64,000 nt of DNA from Wyeomyia smithii (GCF_029784165.1 NC_073696.1:108430665-108494664), one strand, 5' to 3'; counted from the first letter of the stretch, positions 42,411-56,042 are shown. Made by a program: numbers and translations. The notes: generated from the letters alone by a model not told the origin.

Positions 42411-45400
42411 CTATCAGAGCACTAAAAATAAAAAAATGCACAAATATATGACCAACGTTTAATCATTGGAAGTGATTATTCGGAAACCCGAAAAAAATTG
42501 TTGAGAGAAATTCTAAATGAAGCCTTATAAATACATCAAATTACATCGTAAACTATTAATCAAAAACAAAAAAAAATCCACTGCTTGATCTGTAATTAAT
42601 TGGGTATCAAAAATTTGTTAAACATTATTTGCACTTCATCATTTTCCTCAACATTCGCACCTTTAAGACACCATAAATTAACTCTTTAGTTTACACAGTA
42701 CAAAAGTAATGGCCGGTAACTGATAGCGATAATTATCATTTCCTAAATACATATTATTTTTGAATATTATAAAATATCATTACATAATTACATAAGGTTC
42801 AAGAGCTATTAGTAAATAAATTTTCATTTTTGCAAATGCAAACAACAGAGTAGAACTATTGCAATCAGAAAATAGTAGGAGGGTGGTATTCAAGACACGA
42901 CCGAATGACGTTGACTACCGTATGTTTAAATTCCATTAAAACAAATAGTAGAGGGAATTGCAACGCTTCTTTTACAAAACTTCGAGGCACCAAAAGGTGC
43001 CAATTGCCGATTATTCTTGTTTACTGGTTAGTCCGTCCAGAATTCCAGCCATTTTAGTATTTTGCAGTAGCCATATACTACTAACAGCCACCAGCATTAC
43101 GGGTGAAACCGGCACGAGATGACCAGTACTATTTTGTCTTTCCTCCTTCCAGCTGCTAACACCTAGCGTCCGTATGTAGCCGGTACGGTTTAGTAATGAA
43201 ACTGATGGGGTGAAATGCTCGAACGATACCTTTTATACCAAGGCTTCGTCAGTTAGTTAGAAAGAAGGAGGGGCTAAGTAGATAAGGAAATGACATGGAA
43301 CGTAAATAAGCATCGGAAACAGAAAGTGACAACAACAATAACAACAAAGTCAGATCGATTGTATCCGTTAGTATCGACTGTGCTTGTGAAGAGAGGTAGT
43401 GATTGGCTGCGCGGTATGATTTAGACAATCGATATTATCTACCAATTTTTCAATAGTGTATCTCAAACAATAGTTTGTTTTTGTTACATAAATAAACCGT
43501 AAAAGAATTTCTGATCGATTGATGCCGAAACCTCGAAAACCTGATTATAAATGACTGAAAAATAAGCGCTCAAAACCTGACCACTTTTCCCTGGTTTTCC
43601 CTGGTTGTATTACTAGATTTTCAAATTTTGGTGCCTAACTTCGATATAGACGTTAGTCAACGTCAAAAATTTGAAAAATCAAAAAAATGTATCAAAAAAT
43701 CCGAAGATAAAAACATTGTTCAGAATCAGTAAATCACTGAAATATTACTTCTTGTTACTATTGTTACATTATAATATATACAACTTATATTTATTTTAAG
43801 ACATCAGCGTATCATTTTTTCAAGCTAAAACTTAAGCTTTTTTATTAATTTTAATCTATGGATGTTTCTTTCCAGGATCTGAAGGTTACGTAAAATTGAT
43901 TGTAATGTATTGACTAGTCCAAACTAAAACAGTATACTCACCTACCACATGCCAAATTGAAAAGAGGACATCGAACAGTGAGTAATAAAAAATAAGCCGC
44001 CATTACACCACAGAAAGAAATAATCAGCCATCCGCGACGTAGAACTTGCAACTAACCTGCATTAAAACAATGCGAAATACATTGCAACTGTTTTCACTCA
44101 AGAGCGCATCCTTTTAGAATAAAGGCACAGCACCCTAATCATTAATAAATATCCTTTTGCAAGCGTTTTGTCTCTGCCCGTCATGCTGCTTCACCTACGC
44201 TACGTATCCTATTCAGCCTTGCCATATAAATTCTCTGCCGCATGTTATACCCTAACTTTTACCGCCAATGGAATCGAGAAACGGCACGAATTCTAAATCT
44301 GTTGATTGGGTCCTTCGGGCCCGGTGGTACCGGTGAACGAGCGACACAAACGCGACGCGGTCTCGGAAATTGAAGATTACTATCGTTTGTCTGCCTGCGG
44401 GCCGTCCGTTGGGGTTCAAATCTTGCTGCCGTGGGAGCAGGCAGGGCCGAGATTTTCCGCACAAAAGAAAAGAATAAAGACCTGAGGAAACTGGAAACGA
44501 AAAGGTCACATTTTCCTTTCCGGCTCGTGAGCGAAGAATTCGGCTGGTCTCGCACTTTTTTTTGTAAGCCGTAAGCCGGTGCCGTATCGGTTCCATTTGA
44601 TCTCATCTCTAATCCCTGGCCATTGTTGTTGCCTTCCTGAGGTCGACCGACGAACGACGGGCTGGCGATTGTTCGCCATGTCTTTTCGGGTGGAAACCCG
44701 GCGAACCGGAGCGGGGAGGATATACAATTCAGCCTGGAACGTGTAGGAGTTTATCACGAAATTAACTCGCTTCATCGAAACAAGCGAATATGTCGCTCCA
44801 ATGAAAATGGCGTTAGAAATAATGCTGCATCGCAGGTTTGTCTTTGGTACGTTTGGAAGTGGTTTATTCAATTATTCCGAGCGAGCTGGTTATTTATTTT
44901 CTCTGCCAGGATTGTGTCAACTGAACATAGTAACAGCACTTTCGGGACAGTTTAATTTAATTTGAAGAAATTAGTTTTCCTCCTCGATTGAGTTCTTTGT
45001 AACTAGCTTAGGCAAGCCAAACGAAATAATTAACAATATATAAGACTTCATTATAGTGATTTAGGTTCTACCAGTGTTTTATTTTCCTCTTTGGGGCTTA
45101 GATTTAACTAGGAGAAAGGAGTGCTTGGTAACGAGTCCTTCCGAGTCTACGCAAATCGCTTCCAGCTCAAAAAAGTACCAACAATTGACAGTAACGTGGT
45201 GAAAATGAAGCAGCATTGGTTCGGCAGAAACGAAAGCAGCCTATCGCTTCTAGTTGACCCTAATCCGATTATGACCTCAACGCATGTGATTTGGCAGTGT
45301 AAGCGTGATTAAATAATGCGCGCCTTGTTTATGAACAAAGAGTGGCGACAAAGGCGCAGAAAAATGCGGCAAATTGTAATAAGTAAGGTTTTATAACCCA

Positions 45401-48044
45401 GGTTGAAAATGTTCGTTGTTTATTTATTGAGATGGAGAATTCGATTTCTGTTCCGGGGTGCTTTCCATTTCCCATATGTAGTTATCAAACTAGGAAAGTT
45501 CATTCTCGTACCACAAAGATAATGACACAAAATAAAAGTAATTTTAAACACTAATAAAAATTTATTATGGCTAACAGCAGAATCTGTGCTCGAGCGTGCA
45601 AGGGAAGCGCACCGGCTGAAGCTTTTTATATGCAATAGAAATAGCAAAAAAAATCAAACACCGATCGTATGTATGGGCCAATTGAGAGTAGTTTGGGTAA
45701 ATCTTTTCCTCATGTACAGATGAGTCACTCAAACACAGAGCTATGCTCTGAGAACCATTTTGGTGGCTGAAACACAGAGCCAATAGTTGCGGGCAATTAA
45801 TTGTGGTTCGGCAGGCTATAAGAATACAATTTACTTGGGCCAAAATATAAGAAACTTAAATTTTACTAAGAAGAACAAAAAATGCTGAACAAATAAATCG
45901 TAGAGAAATGATAGCCACATTTTCTTGTATCGGTTCTGTTTAAAGGTTTGAGTTTTAAATTTTTCATAGCTATTAGAAAATAATATCGCACAAGATGGTT
46001 CTTGTAAGCTCCCATAGATAAACTGTTCTACCAGCAAACGCGCGTAGTGTAAAATTCAAAACTAAAAACACTCTAAGCAAAGAGAAATTCGTAGATTTGC
46101 TTGATTGCAATAAAGCCCTGTAAAGCAGATAGATAATCATTCCAGAAAATAATTTTCACATGTTTCTAACAAAACTGACTACTGTAGGAAATCCTCATAA
46201 ATTTTAGTTGTAGATGTGAACTCTTCCCTTACTGATTTTGCACAGTTTAGATAAAACTAATGAGTTAGTGAATAAATCAAAAACCAAATGCTAAGGAAAA
46301 CGAAAGAACAATAAATTCTAGCGGTTTGACCGTATTTTTGAACTTCCACTTCTATAGTAGCTGGTAGAGATCAACAATTCTTTCATTCCTTGTAGCTTCA
46401 ACAAATGCATCGTAGCTTACCTACTTCATCAACGGAAGATTTCACTCTCCCATGCAGTCAGCGGTTTAGCTCGAAAAGAACGTAACACGAAAAGGCAGGC
46501 AGGAAAACTTACAAATAAAATAACAACAAAATAAAAAAAAGTACTAGACAATGCCAAAGCGTTACTAAGCGAAAAGAAAGCTAATCCTCACCGATAGCCG
46601 TAACAATAAAATAACAAGAATAAATAAAGTAACTAGCAGCGCACCGAAGAACTAATACAAAATTACAGTATCTGAAAACACGGAAATGGTTGCCAAAGCA
46701 TACCCATCCTTCCACCCCTTTCGAACGTGTCGGCACCCGTCTGCAGAGTGCGCCACTGCTGCAGAAGAAAATCCGAACACAAACACACACACACACTGGC
46801 TTTCACGCTGTTGTCCCCCGTGCCGGGAGCTCAATGAAGGGAGCCAAAAAAGTTGCGACTGTGGTTTTGATAACGAGCAAAAACATGAAAACAAGGTGTC
46901 GCTACACCATGTTCCTGGCCTGTAAAACGATTAAACTTCCTCCCCGGGTCGTCGCTCTCCGTCACAAGCTCGCGCTGACGGCTCGTGTCTTGCACTGCAC
47001 CGAAAAAGAGGGGCTTTACTCTGCGTTGCAGTATGCAAGATAAAACATGAACCTCCGGCCATATTTTTTCTTGGTTAAGAGAAAAAAAAACCGTGCACTG
47101 CTGCCTTCCATTCATATCGAAAAGACCAATTAAAAGCAAACAAAATTGTCGAGGGGTACTTGAAAACGACGTCCGCCCGGGTTGCGGCTGCCAACAGAGA
47201 CTGCTGCGAGTGTTGGTATCATAAGTGGTGTGCAGTTTGATCGAAATGATAAAAACCTGTGAAGAGGGTTAGCAGTGTTACGAATATACTTAGTTTGGGT
47301 TCTTTCATTGGTGGCTACTAAATGCTCGTAAAGTTGGTGATGTTATTATGAAAATGAAATTCGCCGATCGACACCATCGAGCATTTTAAATATTTATTTT
47401 TAATCAGAACAGCGTCTGAACTGAGTTTATAGTTCTGGGGAAAAAATGTTTCAGTTCATGGAGTAGGAGGTGAAATTCAATATTTTGGTTGTTTGATGCG
47501 TCATTTTGTTACGCTACCTGCAGCTAAAAAATTGTTTTTTAAATTATTAAAATGATTCGTACTCTATTGTTTTAAATCATCGTTAAACTTTAATTACAAA
47601 TACCTTTACCGTTCATAGAATCGGTACGTGGCAGCTATAAATATGTTTGTGCTGCAATGAGCCCCAGGTTGTTAGTATTCGAAAACATATAAATGGTTAT
47701 TTTGAGGTTTACCAGTATTACAGTCGAGGTATCTGCCAAAAATTTCTAAAGCGTGCTTGAACAGGAATGAAAAATGCCAAACGACAAGTGTGCCAAGGGT
47801 GTTGATTAATATTTGTCATATGATTGCTATTATAGTTGGCACAACAAATACTTATATTTTTTTAGTGGACATGTGTCCATTTTGAAGAAAAATGTGTCCA
47901 TTTTGTGAGAAGAATAACCACAAATCATTCAATCGAGATTTTTATGACAAAATTTTACACAAGGCAATGTTGGTGGAAAATACCGCCAACGTTCCTAGAA
48001 TATTTCTTCCTTACCTGCACATTGGATGTTGCATGAGCTCGTTG
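42411..48044. other. Intergenic DNA without recognised genes
   Basis: Mostly AT-rich. GC-richer patches at 43100-43420, 44250-44880 and 46680-47040 hold overlapping frames on both strands but no conserved domain, splice structure or codon pattern that convinces. A short (CA)n run lies near 46777-46796. The patches may be regulatory or non-coding exons. Confidence 0.5.
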
Positions 48045-50265
48045 CGGTAACCTACTTACTTACTGTTACGGCGACAGACCGGTTATGGATCCAATTCCGA
48101 ATCCGGAATACATTGCCGAGTCACCCAGTCTTGAGCATCCTTTTCGAAAGCACACACCGAACGGGCACGGAACCACCCCGGAATCGTAGGACTCTATCGG
48201 GATTTCTACTAGACACAGCCTTTGCTGATTGCTTCTTCGGCGTTCTAGCATTCTGGAACCATGTTTCATTCGCTTGACAATATTCGCCGATTTGTATGGC
48301 TGGTTCAGGTGTCTGCACCAAAAATCATCTTCCAGTTTGCCGACAAGGATTGAACGCCAGTGAACGCCGATCTGTCTTATTCAGTATCCATGTTTCATGG
48401 ACGTAGGGGACCACCGGGAGAATCAGCGTTCTATAGAGTGCTAAGTACGTACGGATTTGCAGGCTGCGGGACCTCAACCGGTTACGCAATCCATAGCAGG
48501 CCCAATTTAATCTCACGCCCTCTTAATCTCACGGCTAACCTCATTGTCGCAAGTCAGTAATGTAATGTAATCAGGTAAATAAATTCGTCGACTACTTCAA
48601 ATGATTCCCCATCAATCACCACCGCACCACCAACAGCCGACGGGCTACCACGCTCTCTACCAGCCATCAAGTACTCCGTTTTGTTAGTTCGTAATAATGA
48701 TGCCACTTCTTTGCACGCCAGCCCTACGTATAGCACCTTTCAACGTCATGATGAACAATAAGTTTGACAGTCTGACACCCTGTTTCAAGCCGTCTAAATT
48801 TTCTAGAGCGTAAAATGTCTCACCAGTTACCCTAACGCTTGATGTGGAATTTTCAAGTTTAGCACGAATCAGTCTAATCCAATTAATTAATTAGAATCCG
48901 CTAAAATCAATTGGGGGGCCGCGAAGGCATTGGTAAATTAGACAGGTGATTCAATCTTCATTCTGATTTTCAATCCGTCTGCAAAAAAGACCAAGACATG
49001 AAACAACTTAGTCATGCTGGACGATATGAGATTGACAAATCAAGCCTCATACTACAAAACCTATAATTTAATTTTTTTTCCAGGGGACCGTGAAGTTCCA
49101 CAACGGAGCCACAAATCTGTTTGTGCTTAGGTTTGGAACCACTGGTCTAAACGGTTCGAAGCCATCTTCAAGTATAATCCGCCATAACACATTTCTCCTA
49201 ACTGAATCGTACGCTACCCTGAAGTTTACAAGTTGAATTCTCGTATTGTAAGGCGAACTTTAGGTTCATAGTGGCGCATCAACAAAGGCTTCCTACAACG
49301 GCTACAGTCTGTGTAACAGAAAGTAGGGGAAAATTTTGTACACGGTATTGAGAAGCGTGAAGACTCGATCACTGTTACAGTCCAGGCGATGGACCTTTTT
49401 TGTAAATCGGGCATGACCGAGGGCGATTCGTCATAAGACCATGCTCTCTGAATTAACGCATCGATGGACCGATGCGGCTGTGCGCCTGCGACTTCAAAAA
49501 GTTCGGCGAGAATGTCGTCCTAGTGGCTCTGCAGGTTATTAGAGCTTTCTATGCTTTCTTCACCGCGTCCATGGATAATGGATCTACAGCTTATCCATCA
49601 TTCCCAATACTGGTTCTGCTTCTTTTGATGCCTCTATTCTCTTCTCCGTTCAACAGCACACTGCAATTGTTTTTTCAATGCCTGGCCACCCAGATTTACA
49701 GGTAATTTGGTTACTCTCCTTGTCGTTGCAGATGACAAGAGCTGACACGTCTCGGTTACTTCATTCGTCCTGTAAATTCTCCGTCAATCATCTTGTAAAA
49801 GCTCCTTGCAGTGTACCAGGAGAAGTAACCATCCGCCACCACAAAAACACGCTCCCAATGTTGACGGTTCTTCCGGTGAACTCGGTATCTCCCTTCGCTC
49901 TAACGTGTCACAGCCTGAATCATCCTGTGAACTCTGGCGTGCTTCTTCTCATTTGTCGTTCGCTGAAAAGGGGCGTCAGATCGCTTATTGTTGCTGTCAC
50001 AGTTGTACCCGACACTACTTTTGCTATGGTACTGATCGTACTGTAGATATGTCTCCACAGTTCGTTCAGGTCTTCTTCAAGTTACTCAACGATTCGCTCA
50101 TCTAGTTCTGCAAGTACTCTGAAGCCACTCCCCCAGTTGATAATCGCTGGATGTTCAATCGTCTCTTACTCGTTGACCTACATGCCATTACGTTGGACAA
50201 TCGGGCCCAGATCTAGGATACCGCATAGTTTGGTCTTCTAAACGACCTTACGTCTGCAATACTTC
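48045..50265 (-). mobile_element. RTE-like family 1, copy D, 3' half
   Basis: On the - strand the 3' end is short repeats (GTAAGTAAGTAGG) near 48050, followed by the tail (RSLQIRTYLALYRTLILPVV), RT core traces (YLMAGRERGSPSAVGG, FEVVDEFIYL) and linker traces up to the end of the endonuclease region near 50265. It is strongly decayed. A small hAT-type insert sits at 48880-49144. In element coordinates this half ends just where the piece at 52905-53660 begins, so I read both as one copy split by later insertions. Confidence 0.78.
48880..49144. mobile_element. 265-bp hAT-type MITE inserted in copy D
   Basis: The right end GGTTTGGAACCACTG is the inverse of the common hAT terminus CAGTGGTTCCAAACC. 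It is flanked by GTCTAAAC (49145-49152), and GTCTAATC stands at 48872-48879, an 8-bp TSD with one mismatch that fits nTnnnnAn. Comparison with copy C shows that removal rejoins the RT sequence. The left terminus is degraded. Confidence 0.68.
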
Positions 50266-50374
50266 TAATTTCAAGGTGATGAAAAACCCGAGAAGAGGAC
50301 TCAGCGAGCGGGGTTAAGTTTGCTACCTCGACCCACTAAAATCTGCCAGTCTCTAGCCCTGTTTATCGCTGGGA

Positions 50375-51960
50375 TTATTTGTATTTGTATTTTGGTCGAT
50401 TCATCTGACAATTTTAAAATTATCTACATGAAAATATTGAATCTAAAACTATTGCAACATCCCAGACCTTGAGATTATTTTACCAAAAGTACGTGAGGAA
50501 ACATTTCCGCAATCGAATAAATCTTCGACCATCGAGAAGGTACGGATGCATGACGTCAGTGGTTCAAAAAAGCCGTACAAGTTCCGATGAGACCTAGTTT
50601 TCAGTAAGTTTGACGAACGAAGCAGTCTACTTGGTGCTCGAAAATCAAGGTAAAAAAGCAATACCGGGGCATCAAGTTCATTGTTCAGCAGCTTGGCTAC
50701 GAAGGTAGCTTTTTGAATCTTCCGACGACTCTCCAATGTATCCAGATCAATCTTCATTAAACGCGTTCTATTCTGTTTTTCAATCACAAGTCATGGGGAT
50801 TCTAGATGATGCAGGCATTTTCAAGGATTGGTCGAACTAATGCACAATACAATGCTTTCAAGCAGTGTGGTTCTGTAAAGTTTCGAGCAATTTTGGTGAT
50901 GAAACCAAGTTGTTTCGAGGCTTTGGATATGACAGCAGTATAACGTTGATTGAAAGTGAGCTTATGATCAAACATAACTCCAAGATCGTTAATCTGATCT
51001 ACGCGTTCGAGAACACATCCATTTATCTGGTAATTGAAAGAAATAGGCACATGACAATGATGGAATGTTATGACCACACATTTAGCAATGCTTATTGTAA
51101 GCTTGTTTCTGTTACACCATTCAGCAAACGTGTCCAACAGTGCTTGCAGGCGTTGGCAGTCCTGGACAGAATTCACAACAAGGTAGATCTTCAGATCGTC
51201 GGCATATACCAATACGCACCCGGCTCCTAGCAAAATGGCAATATCATCGAAGTATGAAGCAAACAGCAGTGGACCCAGATTACTGCCCTGAGGGACTCCG
51301 GAACTGTTGTTAAATGTCCGGAATCCAGCTTAATACTCAAGGTGCGGCCTAAAAGATACAAGCTCAGCCAAGAGGTTAGACTCTCAGACTTACCGAATTT
51401 AGAAAGCTTATGTAAAAGTATTCGATGATCTACTGTGCCAAAAGCGGCCTTAATATCTGTATAAACAGCGTCAATTTGCGATCCAGCTTCCATCTGTGAG
51501 ATACAGTTACTTGTGAAGTTGATCAAGTTGGTCGACACTGAACGACCCGGCATAAAACCATGCTGATCAACTGATATATAGCTTCTAGTGCAGTTTAGAA
51601 TCACACTGTGGACGAAAATTTCGAAGAGCTTAGATCCAGCAGAAACGCTGGTTATTACTCTCTAGTTCCTTACGTCACGTTTGTCTCCCATTTTGTGTAT
51701 CGGAAACATGATAGATTGTTTCCACAGCGCTAGAAACTTATGTTTTTCAAACGATTTGGTAAAAATCCGGCTGAGGAGCACGGCAAGAGCAGTAGCACAT
51801 CGACAGAAAATAATAGCTGGAACACCGTTGAAACCAGGAGAGTAGGAGCTTTTCAACTTCTTGGTATCAGCAATGACCACAGCAGGGGTGTTTATCGTTA
51901 GGCATTGCGTCAGGAAGAGGCCATTGTACTCATTGCACCCACTCACTTTGTAATCTTCTT
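50375..51960 (-). mobile_element. CR1-like non-LTR retrotransposon, 5' truncated
   Basis: On the - strand the RT runs through four frames: FNGVPAIIFCRCATALAVLL and LALWKQSIMFPIHKMGDKRD (51662-51946), VDQHGFMPGRSVSTNLINFT and YTDIKAAFGTVDHRILLHKL (51227-51604), VLVYADDLKIYLVV with the catalytic YADD (50802-51233), and a C-terminal part with TLESRRKIQKATFVAKLLNN (50449-50787). The 3' end near 50375-50394 is built of ATTTGT-like short repeats rather than poly(A), which fits CR1-type 3' ends. The PQG motif region is damaged. No endonuclease remains. Confidence 0.8.
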
Positions 51961-52089
51961 ATCTAGCTACTTGTAGACAAACAGTTAGCGTTCGCTAGTA
52001 TTACCGTTCCGGTTGACCCGTCGATTTTTGTGTTGCAACTCGAGACCCACACCCACAGGTTGCGTTTACTGGCATACACCGTTGAACTA

Positions 52090-52870
52090 TTTGACTTCAT
52101 ACGTGATGATGCCGTTGTAGCATGTTTGCATGTTTTCGCGTTCTTTCTTCATTTCATTCATCAATTTCTCCTAAATTTTCGTCACAATAATGTTGGAGTC
52201 GATCTTACGCTTCAGGGGTGGATGCAGCTGGGGTATTAGGCGAGCTCACCGACGTATGTGACACATCAGTAATCAGCCGCTTCAGTCCCCTCCAAAGATC
52301 GCTTCGAGTAGCGGGCCGATCTGACCAGAACATCGCGTCTTCGCCCTCATGGCATTTTTTGATGAACGACACAACTTCCGGCAGGCACTTCGTACTATAA
52401 ATTTCCCCGTTCACAATCAGTCCGGAGTGAAAGAGGAGCAGTTTTGGAATCCTCTTCTCGCTGATTGTCAGCCACAGCAGCACCTTCTTGGGGAACTTGT
52501 ACCAGTACCGGGCTTTCTTTCGATGCTCTGATTGTTGTCCAATAGTCCCAAGATGTTGTAGATGCCGGATCGTGTGTATCGGCATCCACAAAGTGCCGTA
52601 CAATGTCCTTTTTCGATGCGGCAGGGTACCGCGCATAATTCTGAACGGAGTAACTTCACTGTTTTCGCCATCACGGTTAGAGTTCGACTGACAGAGCTGT
52701 CAATTTTTTTCTTGCTTACTCATGGGTTACTATGATAGCATGGGTAGTTTCGTCAGTGCGTGTGAAAGTAAACTTTTTGAAATCGGCAGTTTTTGTCCAT
52801 TTTTTAATGCAAATGTAGTGCAATCGACGCCTCATGTTCCGATTTACAGTTTTCATTAAGATGACCTCCG
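52090..52870 (-). mobile_element. Tc1/mariner-type transposon, second copy of the 27380-28900 family
   Basis: On the - strand MMAKTVKLLRSELCAV (near 52670) matches the start region of the copy at 27380-28900. KFPKKVLLWLTISEKRIPKL, VNGEIYSTKCLPEVVSFIKK and AMFWSDRPATRS (usual FWPDLAS) then give the catalytic core, which the first copy lost. The first Asp region between them is deleted. The 5' UTR word CATGGGTAGTTTCGTCA is shared by both copies. The core is followed by a decayed C-terminal part down to about 52090. Confidence 0.78.
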
Positions 52871-52904
52871 TCTCATGGTGCGCTTATTCCAGTTTCCTCA
52901 AATG

Positions 52905-53660
52905 CTTCCTAATATCAGCCATTCGTATGGATAGCGCGGCACTCAACTGGTCTGTAACGTCTGAGAAAAGCCGCTCGTCGATCAGAATATAATCGATCTG
53001 AAAATACGTCTCCTTATTCGAGTGCTTTCATGTGTACCTTCAAATACTCCAGCGTACGAAATAAGTGCTAAAGATGTCCATGCCTCTGTCAACAGCGAAA
53101 TTGATTAACCTCACCATCGTCTTTTGTAGCAGATTGGATGATTTCTCTACCTATTACGGTGGAAGAAGTCTTCTTGTCTGACCTGCATTTTCGATGACGA
53201 TCTTGTTGTCGTGTTCTGGGCGCTCACAGCACGTCTTTTTAAGGAATTTACATACTTATTTTATATACTTCTCGGTATTGGGATTATTATTGGTCGGTGC
53301 GAATACTTTGATTGGGCTGTAACTGAAGAAATTGTCCTTAATTCTCAGCACGCCTATACGGTTACTGATCGTACAAACGTACGCAGCAAATCTGCGCGTG
53401 CCGAATCAAGTAGAGTACTTTCATGCCAAGTATCGAATTTTCAATTATTGTTGTCTTTTATCGATCGCCTAAGTCCATGCCGATTATTTCGTTCTGTATT
53501 ATTTTCTGGATTATTCGTAGTAATTTATATTCAGCGTCCTGTCTAACTAGGGCTGCGATACCTAGTCTCGCACCACTGCCCGTTTCGGGTCAGACGCAAC
53601 ATGCAAACTTGAATAAGACGTTTATGATCCTCTATTGTTCTGGTCAGTATGCGTCTACGA
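52905..53660 (-). mobile_element. RTE-like family 1, copy D, 5' half
   Basis: The sequence follows the family endonuclease backwards to the 5' UTR: a CTGTAACGTCTGAGAAAAG block at 52950, a CGATCTGAAAATACGTCTCC block, a GTGTTCTGGGCGCTC block near 53215, a TTGGTCGGTGCG block near 53290, and the 5' UTR word GCGATACCTAGTCTCGC near 53560. Frames are broken throughout. It joins copy D at 50265 in element coordinates. Confidence 0.75.
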
Positions 53661-53959
53661 CTAATTTGATAATAGGTGACAACTAAAATTTTGGAATGGT
53701 TTCTGTTGCAGTTAAATCACGTAAATGTACCTAAAGAAAACCCGATTTATTTCCTATAAAGGTGCATTCTTCCTTAAAAAAAATTATGAACATTTGAGAA
53801 AGGTACTTAATCAGCTTCTTCACAAAACTTTTTTTACGATATCGGAATAACAGCGTTGTGCGACTTTTGAATCGTCTATTCGCAAGCATTTCTTGATTAC
53901 ATCAGTTCCAAGAACTCAAAATCCCAAAAAAAAATCTTCAATAGTACCCAAAATTTTAG

Positions 53960-54410
53960 TTAGGGGACAAGTCAGAAACAAACGTTGAAAGTCCCTTTTA
54001 ATTAACATTTCATTCGGAAGGAATAGTTACCACAATAATTGAAACATTCTTCTTTGCAGTTTAAGCATATGACCACGATTAAGAATTTCAATATCTTCGA
54101 ATTCACACGCAAAACATTGAATAAATTTTCACTACAAGCGCAAGAATTGTCAGAGGGAAAATCTCTCGTCTTTTCCCCATTGCGATGCGTGGTTTCTTAT
54201 TTCACTCTGTTATATCAAATGCTACAAAAAATAGTTACCAAATAAAAACAGATTTGAAATGTGATGGGAAAACGCCACTAACCCACAGGTAGTTTTTTAA
54301 GACGTAATGTCGTAACACAAAGTTTAAAGCGGTAGACAGTGAAGGATCAATCCACAAGCAACAGAGAACGCAACCCACTTGTTCAAACGCACTGATTGAA
54401 CCAAAGGTGA
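53960..54410 (-). mobile_element. Old 5' fragment of the Juan-like family
   Basis: GTCAGAAACAAACGTTGAAAG here also occurs at about 6151 inside ORF1 of the Juan-like element. The similarity continues through GAATAGTTACCACAATA and on to a 5' UTR-like CCACAAGCAAC and GTTCAAACGCACT at the 5' end near 54404. Divergence is much larger than between the copies at 2516 and 63477, so the family has a long history here. Confidence 0.72.
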
Positions 54411-56040
54411 CTTTAAGAAGTACATGTTTCCGAAAAATTTCAAAACTTTCCTGTCTTAGTAAAACCTTAGTAAAGTTTTGACGGTTATTTCAAACACATT
54501 GCCTTATTTATTTCCTCTTTTTCATTTTCGCTTTGCGACAATTGATTAAAAATACATGCTGTATTTCTTCATCAAATTTCAACGAAAAAAATATTCAGTA
54601 TTTACATCACACACCGTTGCTAAATAATTCAACTAGTATTTGAAAAAGGCTAAAGCGATTTGAATAAAATTGTATGTACTCTTCATGAACAATTTGCGGG
54701 CAGATTGAGACGTTTCTTTTTAAATAATATATTCATCTGAAAAATTAATGCACTCTTTGGGAAGAAAAAATTAATTTTTTATCACAATACCGGTGCTATC
54801 TTTTTTGAATAGAAAAATATTCTCTTGAACCTATGTATAAAAGGTGTTCAAGGAAAATAAATCCTTGAAGGGTATCCGATATTCTAAAATATTTGTTGGC
54901 CCAACACCGAAAAAGGTAAAATTTCTTCTTTGCACTAAATGCTACAGGATACGAGCAATAAGTGTAGTTTTGCTACCACGAAACTTTTACTAGACCCAAC
55001 AAGTGATCCCACTGTGTAGCTAGTCTCTGTTGCACTCTGGGCCGATAGCCATTGTGTGCGAAACAGCAGCTGCAATCCAACCGAAAGTCGATAACGACGT
55101 TGTGGCTGCGGAAAAAAACTCCTCGCACCCACACTTCCACACACACCGGATATAATCCACTTAGTACATACTACGTTACACGTAGCTGAGCACACACCGC
55201 GCTGGCGAAGTAATAAATGCAACTTGCGTTAAATTGATTGCAAATGATATGCATGGTAAAGCAAAACCCATTTGCAACTCGTTTTCCACGAACGATAAAA
55301 CACCACCCATCTGGCTGGGCGGGGTGGGCTGCGGGGAAAATTGGAGCAGCCCAAACTTAACTGTCAACGCGAAATTATTTCGAATGGTGCCTATTGTAAT
55401 GGGTTATTGGTCTCTCCGGGCCCGGATATATGGGGCAGCTGCTTAATGGAAGAGGTTAATTTTCAATTTTGTCGTTCCGAGAAGTATACACCGGCTGGGG
55501 GCTTAATTTTCGAGCTGGATCGGAACCAGATTCTAAATGACACACGTTGGCTTTGTTTAATCAACTCGTAACACCCACGCCAAATGTTGCGATTGCCAAT
55601 CTGTTCCGAACTATTGAGTTTGATTGGTAGAGATGCAACCGATGGGAGGATTTAATCAAGGTTAGAAACAAACAGCCAAACAAGCAACTATTTATATGTT
55701 TCAATAATTCAACGCGTTAGTTTTGTTAAGTAAGCACAAGAAAAAATGCGAAGATGCAACATGTTCAAGCATGCCATTTGGAAGCCATGAAAGAAGTGTC
55801 AATAAATATAATTAGAAAATTTATTTGTTAACTGTACTGAAAGATTACGATAAGTATAAGCAAGTTCAACACTAAATTATGATGCAACAACCAGAAAATA
55901 ATTACTAACGTAATATTTGAAACAAACAAAACTGAGAACGATTAAATAAATAATTCATTGTTAATAAAATAACTAATACGAGTTTCAATTCTAGCCGATG
56001 ACAAATCTGAGGCAAAACAACAAGAAAATCATACTTTCTA
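54411..56040. other. Intergenic DNA without recognised genes
   Basis: AT-rich, with a more balanced part at 54930-55570 in which open frames on both strands have no recognisable domain. Confidence 0.5.
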
Positions 56041-56042
56041 TG

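Noticed and set aside
44252..44871. Overlapping frames in a GC-richer patch
   Set aside because: Frames occur on the same strand in two registers with no domain or splice borders. Composition explains the openness.
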